Assembly: GCA_964527535.1 (NCBI GenBank)
Contig: CAZGPW010000247.1
Coordinates: 1 to 8,844, forward strand
Length of the DNA: 8,844 nt
Reading direction: 5' to 3'
Source of the DNA: JAQIBY01 sp964527535
Lineage (GTDB): Bacteria; Bacteroidota; Bacteroidia; Bacteroidales; ML635J-15
The number at the start of each line of letters is the position of its first letter. The first letter of the stretch is position 1. Of the stretch, positions 1-6,661 are shown one piece after another. A program made the translations under genes and the position numbers. Under the pieces are notes generated by a model, which was not told where the DNA came from, did no database searches, and saw only the letters and a list, made by a program, of their open reading frames with translations.

Positions 1-1323
1 GACGACAGGGAACAAACCAATATCCACTTCCATGTCAGGGCAATAAGTGTCTGCCACATAGGCAAAATCCAATCCGGAAACCGTGTCTTCATTGCTCACA
101 GGTACTGAGTAAGAAGAGTCTTCAGGGTATGACAAATGCCATATTTCAGAATCAAGCAGGGAAGTCACCACATGCTCTTCGGTGGTGTCAACCCATATCT
201 TATATTGCCCCTCGTTATTGGTTATGCCGTAATAGGGACCCGGATTCGCTTGCAGCATTATATCCGGTAAAGGACAATCACCTGCATCATAGACATCATT
301 TTCGTTAATGTCAGCGAAAACCCGGCCTGTTAAACATATTAACGATGTCATCCAATCCTCATTAAAAAGAGCTAAGCCACCATCAGTTCCAATCCATAAA
401 TTCTGGTTATTGTCTATAGCGATTGACCTTACATCATTATCAGGCAAACCGGAATTATCGGTATTATACACTGTCCAGTCATTGCCATCAAATTTTGCTA
501 AACCACCGCCATAAGTTCCGATCCATTTGTTTTGATCATTGTCTAAGGCAATAGAATTTACCCAATTATCAGGCAAACCGGAATTATCTGTGTCATATAC
601 TGTCCAGTCAGTCCCATCAAATTTTGCTAATCCGTTATAAGTTCCAATCCATTTATCCTGGTCATTGTCTATAGCAAGTGACCATATCGAATTATGAGGC
701 AATCCGGAATTACCGGTATTATAAACTGTCCAGTCAGTGCCATCAAATTTTGCTAAACCACTTGCAATTGAGTCTGAAGTTCCAATCCATTTATTTTGCT
801 CATTGTCTATAGCAATTGATCTTATTTTATTGTTAGGCAACCCGGAATTATTCTCATTATACACTGTCCAGTCAATGCCATCAAATTTTGCTAAACCGTC
901 ATAAGTTCCAATCCATTTGTTTTGGTCATTGTCTATGGCGATTAAATATACAACATTATAAGGCAATCCGGAATTATCAGAATTATAGATAGTCCATTCA
1001 GTTCCGTCATATTTTGCTAAACCACCGCCCCATGTTCCAATCCATTTATTTTGCTCATCGTCTATAGTAATTGACCTCAAATCATTAACAGGCAACCCGG
1101 AATTATCTGTATCATACACTGTCCAGTCAGTACCATCAAATTTTGCTAAACCGTTATAAGTTCCAATCCATTTATTCTGATTACTGTCTATGGCGATTGA
1201 ATATACAGTATTACCTGGCAATCCGGAATTACCGGTATCAAAAACAGTCCATTCCTGATTTTGGGAGAAGCCATGCAGCAAAAAGCCAATTACAAGTACA
1301 ATTAGAAGGCTGATTTTTTTCAT
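1..1323 (-). CDS. Secreted seven-repeat beta-propeller protein with SdrD-B-like module (3' end beyond window)
   Basis: The frame is open for 441 codons from ATG at 1323 to the left edge, so the C-terminus is missing. Residues 1-21 form a signal peptide (MKK, hydrophobic core, likely cleavage near GFSQ). Residues 25-321 hold seven repeats of about 42 residues, each with NSGLP and WIGT motifs (NSGLP at 32, 74, 117, 159, 205, 247, 290; WIGT tryptophans at 52, 94, 137, 179, 225, 267, 310). This is the pattern of two-component-regulator propeller repeats (Reg_prop), and seven repeats fit a closed seven-bladed propeller. From residue 333 comes an SdrD-B-like module with a DxNxNxxxD acidic Ca-binding-type loop, closely matching the upstream gene. 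No kinase or transmembrane segment is visible. By analogy with that neighbour the missing part probably carries a T9SS sorting tail (inference). Ligand unknown. It lies 117 bases downstream of the neighbour and may be co-transcribed. Confidence 0.88.
   Translation of the reverse strand, partial: MKKISLLIVLVIGFLLHGFSQNQEWTVFDTGNSGLPGNTVYSIAIDSNQNKWIGTYNGLAKFDGTDWTVYDTDNSGLPVNDLRSITIDDEQNKWIGTWGGGLAKYDGTEWTIYNSDNSGLPYNVVYLIAIDNDQNKWIGTYDGLAKFDGIDWTVYNENNSGLPNNKIRSIAIDNEQNKWIGTSDSIASGLAKFDGTDWTVYNTGNSGLPHNSIWSLAIDNDQDKWIGTYNGLAKFDGTDWTVYDTDNSGLPDNWVNSIALDNDQNKWIGTYGGGLAKFDGNDWTVYNTDNSGLPDNDVRSIAIDNNQNLWIGTDGGLALFNEDWMTSLICLTGRVFADINENDVYDAGDCPLPDIMLQANPGPYYGITNNEGQYKIWVDTTEEHVVTSLLDSEIWHLSYPEDSSYSVPVSNEDTVSGLDFAYVADTYCPDMEVDIGLFPVV
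361..1251 (-). repeat. Seven tandem ~126-bp propeller-encoding repeats
   Basis: Coding repeats of 126-138 bp inside the propeller gene. Each encodes a variant of W-T-V-Y-[DN]-x-x-N-S-G-L-P, then S-I-A-I-D-N-x-Q-N-K-W-I-G-T, then G-L-A-K-F-D-G. Spacing between NSGLP motifs is 42, 43, 42, 46, 42 and 43 residues; the 46 comes from a short insertion (SDSIAS) in the fourth-to-fifth linker. Some units stay alike at DNA level: the segments at 571-642 and 1090-1161 differ at 5 of 72 bases, all synonymous. The first unit begins with a WTVFD strand and the last ends with LALFN, as expected for a propeller closed by pairing its two ends (inference). Confidence 0.9.
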
Positions 1324-1376
1324 AGCTAATTATTTTAGAAGTGAGTTTTAGAAAAGACGTATATAAATGTTAAATC

Positions 1377-1393
1377 GTTGTATCTGATACAAC
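1377..1393. promoter_or_regulatory. Perfect 17-bp palindrome between the two secreted-protein genes
   Basis: GTTGTATC-T-GATACAAC is a perfect inverted repeat of 8-bp arms around a single base, in the 117-base gap between the two minus-strand genes. It is outside coding sequence. A near-zero spacer favours a protein-binding operator over an RNA hairpin, although a 6-bp stem with a 5-base loop is possible. No U-run follows it on the minus strand, so an intrinsic terminator is unlikely. A second short complementary pair, AATGTT (1366-1371) and AACATT (1391-1396), overlaps it. No regulator for it is encoded in the window. Confidence 0.4.
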
Positions 1394-1440
1394 ATTATTT
1401 AAAATCATGAATATTCACCTCTCGCTTTTCTTATTCAAAC

Positions 1441-3738
1441 TCATTCAGTAATCACCAATTTCCCTGCACCAACCACACCACTCTGGTCTTTTATCCGGTA
1501 GTAATAAACGCCATGGTTGATATTGCTTGCCGGCATGCGGTATTCGGCAGATGTGATGCCCTGTATGTGCCGGATTATCCGGCCGTACCCATCATACAAT
1601 TCAATGCTGTACTTATCAGCATCCACGTTAAACAACACGTAATCTGCGGCAGGGTTCGGGAACACATCCACCTGTTGCTGTGTGTTTATTTCGGGATTGT
1701 CAGTGATGACTTCATCCATCTTACCGATGATGTTAAACACGTCATTGGTTATAACGGGCAAATTGTAGTCAAAATAAATGCCCGCGCCGTTGGTGATCTC
1801 GGTATAGATTTGGTTTCCGGGCTCTTGCTCTATTTCAAACTTTACAAACCCATGGCTTTCGGGCTCATTGGCATTGCTGTCAGGCAGGTTGATGCCTTCA
1901 AAGGTCCAGCGAATCACATTGGGCAGGGGAAAATCAATTTCGCAGGAGTGGCTTGAAGCAATGGGTGAAAAAGTAGCCACATCCAGGTATTCTGAAATGG
2001 TATCAATGATAACCACTTTTTCTGCCGGCGCGTTTCCTGTGTTCTGGAATCGTATCCGGTATTCCAGCATGTCTGTGGAATCTATGTAATGGTGTTGCGT
2101 TATGCCCTGGGGCAACACAGCTTTATCGTTGGGGTCCCAGGAACCGGCAACTTCCACGCATTCGATATCCACAAAAGGATCCTGGTCGTCTAAGGGAACA
2201 GGTAGTATTTCACCGAGGGAATTGTTGGGGTCACCACATTGCTCAATGCTTGCCTGTGGCTCACTGTTGCCGGGATGACCGGGTCTTTGATCTGCTTCCA
2301 ACCTCAAAGTTGTACCTGTTGCCGGCCAGCACATTTCCATGGTTTCACCTCCGACGAGCTGAAATGTTCCGGTTTCCACAAGCACATTGTCTTCAAACAA
2401 ACGGTATTCGGATGTTCCGGCCATGTCACCGTCGCCGGGATCTCCCGTGTTGGTAATCGTAAAACATATCAGGCTGTCGCCAACGCACTCGCCTTCCACT
2501 TCAACGCTGGAGTGGTCCCAGGTGGGATCATCGGGTTCGCATACATCATCGGGATAAATATGGGCTTCAACACAAAGGGTAGTACCAAGCAAATCCGGAT
2601 CACAAGCATAATCACCATAAATCATAAAAGACCCACCTGAGGAAGGTTGTACAGTGCCCACATCAAAGGTAAGCAAATTACCATCTTGTGCTATCAGGTT
2701 TCCTCCGTGATCATAAATCAGGTTGTCATCCAGTTCAACGGTAATGGTTGTACTGTCAGAAGCAATGATACCATTGTTTTCATAAGAAATAAGCAATGAA
2801 GTTTCCGTGCAAAGGCCGCCCCACCAAAACATGGCATCCACACTCAATTCAGGGTAATAACAATCGGTGGTATTGGCAAAATCCAGGCCTGAAATTGTAT
2901 CTATGACTTCATTATCATCCAAAGAAACGGAGTGATAATCCGGATTGAGCGGGTATGATTGTTCCCACATAGACGGGATATTCAATTGGCTTATTGTATA
3001 ATCCAGCGAATCAACCCAGATGGAATAAATGCCATCTTCATTGGTGATACCGTAATGGGTGCCGGGTTCGGCTTTCACCATGATATCAGGTATGGGAAGG
3101 TCTTCTGCATCAAAAACATTGTTTTCATTGAGATCAGCAAAAACCCGGCCTTGCAGCAAATCGTAATATAAGGGATCACCAAACAAATTTATGCCCCAAT
3201 GAAAAATAAAACCGTCATCAACAGCCAAGCTGTCAGTTATGGTTATATACCATTGTCCATTAACGGGACATCCAATCAAATCACTAAACGGTTCGTAAGA
3301 AGTATAACTGCCTTCCGGCAACGTTTGAAAGCTATCTGCCATCTGGGTCATTGTGCCATACATGGGGTTGGGCGTCCAGCAGTAATCATAACCAACACCG
3401 GGAATGCCATCGTTGGCATCGTCAATGGGCTCACCTAAATAGGTACCACCGCCTCCCTGAGCTTGCAATGTGATTGTTGTTCCATCTGGGGCAGTCAGCG
3501 AAAATATCAGATCACCGAGGTATGAATGTTCCATGTTCACACACACACTCACCAGGTCAAACGGTGAGGTAATGGTAGTGCCGGGCGCATAACCGGATAC
3601 ATAAATGCTTGTGGTATAAGACACGCCTGAACCATCGGGCAGGTAAACGGTATCCGGGGAGTGATGAAAGGCTCTTTGAGCAAAGCCGGACAGTACAATA
3701 CTCATTGACAGCAGAAAAAGAAGGGCATATTTTTTCAT
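1441..3738 (-). CDS. T9SS-exported multidomain surface protein with P-domain and type A sorting domain
   Basis: This 765-residue protein should be secreted by the Sec pathway and then exported by T9SS to the surface. Residues 1-21 are a signal peptide ending SGFAQ. Residues about 55-190 resemble a proprotein-convertase P-domain (LGDLIFSLTAPDGTTITL, then NGQWYITITDS and the FHWGINL end). Residues 197-290 are an SdrD-B-like module starting GRVFADLNEN. Residues about 291-520 look like CARDB/immunoglobulin-type stretches, Cys- and Asp-rich, without a firm assignment. Residues 532-672 form the conserved Bacteroidota domain with WDPNDK, LEYRIRFQNTGNAPA, ESHGFVKF and IYFDYNLPV. Residues 690-765 are the T9SS type A sorting domain (VFPNPAADY, IELYDGYGR, GKLVITE). 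No protease catalytic domain is present although P-domains often accompany one, so an adhesive or structural role is as likely. The start is chosen because MKK directly begins the signal peptide. Confidence 0.92.
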   Translation of the reverse strand: MKKYALLFLLSMSIVLSGFAQRAFHHSPDTVYLPDGSGVSYTTSIYVSGYAPGTTITSPFDLVSVCVNMEHSYLGDLIFSLTAPDGTTITLQAQGGGGTYLGEPIDDANDGIPGVGYDYCWTPNPMYGTMTQMADSFQTLPEGSYTSYEPFSDLIGCPVNGQWYITITDSLAVDDGFIFHWGINLFGDPLYYDLLQGRVFADLNENNVFDAEDLPIPDIMVKAEPGTHYGITNEDGIYSIWVDSLDYTISQLNIPSMWEQSYPLNPDYHSVSLDDNEVIDTISGLDFANTTDCYYPELSVDAMFWWGGLCTETSLLISYENNGIIASDSTTITVELDDNLIYDHGGNLIAQDGNLLTFDVGTVQPSSGGSFMIYGDYACDPDLLGTTLCVEAHIYPDDVCEPDDPTWDHSSVEVEGECVGDSLICFTITNTGDPGDGDMAGTSEYRLFEDNVLVETGTFQLVGGETMEMCWPATGTTLRLEADQRPGHPGNSEPQASIEQCGDPNNSLGEILPVPLDDQDPFVDIECVEVAGSWDPNDKAVLPQGITQHHYIDSTDMLEYRIRFQNTGNAPAEKVVIIDTISEYLDVATFSPIASSHSCEIDFPLPNVIRWTFEGINLPDSNANEPESHGFVKFEIEQEPGNQIYTEITNGAGIYFDYNLPVITNDVFNIIGKMDEVITDNPEINTQQQVDVFPNPAADYVLFNVDADKYSIELYDGYGRIIRHIQGITSAEYRMPASNINHGVYYYRIKDQSGVVGAGKLVITE

Positions 3739-4062
3739 AATGATATAGGTTTTTGAGGTTATTAATCTTCACTATTAATGTAAACGTAATGAATCACAAA
3801 AGGTTGCTTATATTGATGATAAATTATTTTGATTTTCTGTAACTGCTGATGCACACTTTATTCATCGTTAAGCTTATGTGGTTCATAAAATCTGAAAAGC
3901 CCCGGCTTAGAACAAACGGGGGATTAAACATTCCCGGATTTCCATGAATTTTGCAGTAAAATCAAAGCCACCAGTTCCGTTCCACAACACAGATAAAAAA
4001 AAATATTGATATCCTTACGTGAATTGATTATTTTTGCACCAAATAAATAATACAACAAGATT
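3739..4062. other. Divergent intergenic region between the surface-protein gene and ffh
   Basis: This 324-base AT-rich stretch separates two genes that point away from each other, so it should hold both promoters. The ffh-side promoter is clear and listed separately. On the minus strand I see only weak candidates for the surface-protein promoter, such as TACGTTTA near 3780-3790, with no well-spaced -33 element. A short GC-rich segment around 3899-3940 has a CCCCG/CGGGG inverted pair but no terminator-like T-tract. I see no tRNA cloverleaf, no SRP RNA signature and no credible small gene. Confidence 0.6.
4006..4036 (+). promoter_or_regulatory. Bacteroidota-type promoter for ffh
   Basis: TTG at 4006-4008 and TATTTTTG at 4029-4036 are separated by 20 bases. 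The second element matches the TAnnTTTG -7 consensus of the primary sigma factor of Bacteroidota exactly. Transcription would start about 4042, giving a leader of about 20 bases before the ATG at 4063. That leader is A-rich (AAATAAATAATACAACAAG) and has no Shine-Dalgarno sequence, as is usual in this phylum. Confidence 0.65.
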
Positions 4063-5388
4063 ATGTTTGAAAATTTATCCGACAGATTAGAACGATCGTT
4101 TAAGATACTCAAAGGCGAAGGCAAAATATCGGAAGTTAACGTTGCAGAAACCTTGAAAGATGTTCGCCGTGCATTACTCAATGCTGATGTCAGCTATAAA
4201 ATTGCAAAAGAATTTACCAACAATGTCAAGGAAAAAGCCATGGGACAAAATGTCCTCAACAGTGTAAAGCCGGGTCAATTGTTGGTTAAGGTTGTTCATG
4301 ATGAGTTGGCTGAACTGATGGGAAGCGAATCCGTGGATATTGATCTTTCAGGAAAACCTGCCGTTATTTTGGTTGCCGGCCTTCAGGGAAGTGGTAAAAC
4401 AACCTTTTCCGCTAAGCTGGCACGGTTTTTAAAATCCAAACGCGGACGTCATCCTTTGCTGGTGGCCGGAGACGTTTACAGGCCTGCAGCGATAGATCAA
4501 CTCCAAACCCTCGGAGAACAAATAGAGGTTCCCGTTTATACTGAAGAAGACAACAAACAACCGGTGAAAATATCAAAACATGCCATTCGCCACGCCAAAG
4601 AAAATGGTTACGATACGGTCATTATTGATACCGCCGGACGCCTTGCCATCGATGAAAAAATGATGCAGGAAGTAGCATCCATAAAGGAAGCGGCAAATCC
4701 CTCGGAAACCCTTTTTGTGGTTGATTCCATGACCGGTCAGGACGCTGTTAACACAGCCAAAGAATTTCACGACAGGTTGAATTACGACGGTGTTGTTCTG
4801 ACAAAACTTGATGGTGACACCAAAGGAGGAGCTGCCCTTACCATACGCTCGGTAGTAAATAAGCCCATCAAATTCATGAGCCAGGGGGAAAAAATGGATG
4901 CATTGGATGTATTCCATCCCAAACGAATGGCCGATCGCATCCTCGGCATGGGAGATGTGGTTTCTCTGGTGGAAAAAGCTCAGGAACAATTCGACGAAGA
5001 AGAATCCCGCAAGCTGCAAAAGCGCATTGCAAAAAACCAGTTTGATTTTGATGATTTTATCAAACAAATACAGCAAATCAAAAAAATGGGCAACATCAAG
5101 GATTTGATGAGCATGGTACCCGGCATGGGCAAAGCCATCCGCGACCTTGACATTGATGACGATGCGTTTAAAGGCATTGAAGCCATCATTCGTTCGATGA
5201 CGCCAGAAGAGCGTAAAAACCCTCAACTCATTAACGGAAGCAGAAGGGCAAGAATTGCACAAGGAAGTGGCAGCTCTGTACAGGATATCAACCGCTTACT
5301 GAAACAATTCAAACAAACCAAGAAAATGATGAACGCCATGACCGGAAACAAAAACAAACGACGGTCACTGGGCAATGTCCTCAAATAA
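4063..5388 (+). CDS. ffh: Signal recognition particle protein Ffh (SRP54)
   Basis: SRP GTPase that binds signal sequences on nascent chains together with SRP RNA and delivers ribosomes to FtsY at the inner membrane. At 441 residues it has the usual family length. The N domain covers about 1-95 (ALLNADVSYKIAKEF at 37-51). The G domain shows G1 GLQGSGKT (106-113), G2 DVYRPAAIDQL (137-147), G3 DTAGR (189-193) and G4 TKLD (247-250) followed by GDTKGGAAL. The M domain, from about 297, has the methionine-rich finger-loop region (M342, M349, M351, M355, in KKMGN and LMSMVPGMG) and the RNA-binding helix-turn-helix around RRARIAQGSG (394-403). All key residues are present, so it should be functional. 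It appears monocistronic: its own promoter lies upstream, and a gene on the opposite strand ends 9 bases past its stop. SRP RNA is not in the window. Confidence 0.98.
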   Translation: MFENLSDRLERSFKILKGEGKISEVNVAETLKDVRRALLNADVSYKIAKEFTNNVKEKAMGQNVLNSVKPGQLLVKVVHDELAELMGSESVDIDLSGKPAVILVAGLQGSGKTTFSAKLARFLKSKRGRHPLLVAGDVYRPAAIDQLQTLGEQIEVPVYTEEDNKQPVKISKHAIRHAKENGYDTVIIDTAGRLAIDEKMMQEVASIKEAANPSETLFVVDSMTGQDAVNTAKEFHDRLNYDGVVLTKLDGDTKGGAALTIRSVVNKPIKFMSQGEKMDALDVFHPKRMADRILGMGDVVSLVEKAQEQFDEEESRKLQKRIAKNQFDFDDFIKQIQQIKKMGNIKDLMSMVPGMGKAIRDLDIDDDAFKGIEAIIRSMTPEERKNPQLINGSRRARIAQGSGSSVQDINRLLKQFKQTKKMMNAMTGNKNKRRSLGNVLK

Positions 5389-5397
5389 ATAATTACG

Positions 5398-6561
5398 CTA
5401 CAACCTGTTTTCAAGAATTTGTTTCACCCGCAAAGGCGACAGGTTTTCACGTTCACCCAGTGCATCAAATCCCGGCCTCCGACTGAACCGTTTTTCAATC
5501 TCATCAATGGTATCCATGTCTATGTCATGGTCTGAAAGCCGGGTTTTCATTCCCATACTTTTAAAAAAATCCTCCGTTTTGTCTATCACTTTATCTATCC
5601 TTTTACCTTCGGGTATATCATCACGAATACCCATAACCCGTCCGGCGTATTGCAATAATTTCTCAGACTTCTCTTTACGCATTTCCTGCATCACCCCCGG
5701 CAATACAATGGCCAGGGTTTCAGCATGATCAATACCATGCAAAGCGGTAATTTCATGGCCAATCATGTGCGTTGACCAATCTTCCGGCACGCCACACCGT
5801 AATATACCATTAAGGGCATTGTTAGCTTCCCACATCAGGTTGGCCGCATGCTCATAACTTTGTTGATCCGACAGAATCTCAGGGCCGGTATTCATCAGGG
5901 CCATCAGAAGGCCTTCTGCCCACCTGTCCTGCACTTCAGCGTTGACAGAATAGGTCAGGTATTGCTCTATGACATGGACAAACGCATCCACGATCCCATT
6001 TTGAACTTGTTTTTTGGGTAATGAATAAACCACTTCGGGGTCAAGCACAGAAAACCGGGGGTACAAACGGGGATGTGACAACGGCAATTTTTCTTTTGTG
6101 CTGTTTCTGCTTATCACCGCGGTGAAATTCATTTCTGAACCGGTTGCTGGCAGTGTAAGTACAGTACCCGTCGGCAAAGCATTTTTTACTTTTGCGCCTT
6201 TTGAAAGCATGTCCCATGGATCATTGCCCTGATAAACAGACGCTGCTGCAACAAATTTTACCCCGTCGATGACAGATCCCCCACCCACGGCAAGTAAAAA
6301 ATCCACATTTTCTGATTTCACGATGTCAACCGCCTGCATCAGGGTCTCATATTCGGGGTTAGGTTCAATGCCGCCAAACTCTGTCCAATCATGATTTTTC
6401 AATGCATTCTTTACCGCATCGTAAACAAAATTCTTTTTTATCGAACCACCACCGTACAAGACCATTACTTTGTTGTTTTCAGGAATTTCCTTGGCAAGAC
6501 CGGCAATTTCGCCTTTCCCGAAAATGATTTTTACCGGGTTGTGAAACACAAAATTTTCCAT
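5398..6561 (-). CDS. yqhD: Iron-containing alcohol dehydrogenase, YqhD-like NADPH-dependent aldehyde reductase
   Basis: Cytoplasmic group III metal-dependent dehydrogenase, expected to reduce aldehydes to alcohols. It has 387 residues, the same length as E. coli YqhD. The N-terminal dinucleotide-binding part carries GGGS at 37-40, a feature of NADP-preferring members, and GGGSVID at 93-99. The C-terminal helical domain has the four metal ligands expected from the family: D192 and H196 (VDAFVHVIEQ), H265 (DWSTHMIGHE) and H279 (LHGIDHAETL), each two positions before its YqhD counterpart. Nothing is missing, so it should be active; the physiological substrate (short-chain, lipid-peroxidation or sugar aldehyde) cannot be read from sequence. 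No AraC-type regulator is next to it. It is convergent with ffh and divergent from recF, so it is probably transcribed alone. The symbol is by similarity; butanol dehydrogenase is an alternative family name. Confidence 0.93.
   Translation of the reverse strand: MENFVFHNPVKIIFGKGEIAGLAKEIPENNKVMVLYGGGSIKKNFVYDAVKNALKNHDWTEFGGIEPNPEYETLMQAVDIVKSENVDFLLAVGGGSVIDGVKFVAAASVYQGNDPWDMLSKGAKVKNALPTGTVLTLPATGSEMNFTAVISRNSTKEKLPLSHPRLYPRFSVLDPEVVYSLPKKQVQNGIVDAFVHVIEQYLTYSVNAEVQDRWAEGLLMALMNTGPEILSDQQSYEHAANLMWEANNALNGILRCGVPEDWSTHMIGHEITALHGIDHAETLAIVLPGVMQEMRKEKSEKLLQYAGRVMGIRDDIPEGKRIDKVIDKTEDFFKSMGMKTRLSDHDIDMDTIDEIEKRFSRRPGFDALGERENLSPLRVKQILENRL
5402..5445. terminator. Weak inverted repeat at the ffh/dehydrogenase convergence, possible terminator
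   Basis: AACCTGT (5402-5408) and ACAGGTT (5439-5445) are perfect 7-base complements enclosing 30 bases that contain a small CGC/GCG inner pair. On the plus strand the second arm runs into TTTT. The structure lies within the last codons of the dehydrogenase gene and just after ffh. The long loop makes it a poor intrinsic terminator; it is the only candidate I see at this convergence. Confidence 0.2.
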
Positions 6562-6591
6562 ATTCTGAGGTTTTGATGTATGTCAATAATA

Positions 6592-6623
6592 CAAAAATCC
6601 CAGGTTTTAGTTTAATAAAACAA
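6592..6623 (-). promoter_or_regulatory. Candidate promoter for the alcohol dehydrogenase gene
   Basis: Read on the minus strand, TTG (6623-6621) and GATTTTTG (6599-6592) are 21 bases apart, one mismatch from the Bacteroidota TAnnTTTG -7 consensus. The start would fall about 25 bases before the ATG at 6561. The -33 triplet abuts that of the opposing recF promoter candidate. Confidence 0.35.
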
Positions 6624-6654
6624 TTGAAATTTTCATGTATTTTATGTACTTTTA
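6624..6654 (+). promoter_or_regulatory. Candidate promoter for recF
   Basis: TTG (6624-6626) and TACTTTTA (6647-6654) are 20 bases apart, one mismatch from TAnnTTTG. A start about six bases downstream would fall at the ATGATG of 6659-6664, giving a leaderless or nearly leaderless message. It would also place the upstream ATG at 6635 outside the transcript, supporting the shorter RecF start. Confidence 0.3.
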
Positions 6655-6661
6655 CACGATG

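Noticed and set aside
361..1251. Regularly spaced repeats that might suggest a CRISPR array or satellite
   Set aside because: The spacing is a multiple of codons, the frame is open throughout, and the repeats encode propeller motifs, so they are coding repeats.
1513..3438. Several plus-strand open frames (up to 147 codons) opposite the T9SS surface-protein gene
   Set aside because: All are antisense to a gene with well-defined domains through to the sorting tail, and their translations show no recognisable motifs.
3739..4062. Possible SRP RNA gene upstream of ffh
   Set aside because: I see neither the conserved GGAA-tetraloop hairpin with its asymmetric internal loop nor a long helical arm, only AT-rich promoter-like DNA.
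3924..4181. An 85-codon minus-strand frame spanning the ffh start
   Set aside because: It overlaps the ffh promoter and N domain, and its first part is the reverse complement of conserved ffh codons. No family features are visible.
4573..5262. A 229-codon open frame on the minus strand inside ffh
   Set aside because: It lies wholly antisense to a clearly functional ffh, its translation is rich in Phe, His and Cys without domain signatures, and it has no promoter or leader of its own. It is a shadow of the ffh codon pattern.
6635..6661. Upstream ATG codons at 6635 and 6644 as the RecF start
   Set aside because: They would add residues such as MYFMYFYT that do not fit the RecF N-terminus, and they overlap the promoter candidate. 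ATG 6662 gives the family-like start.
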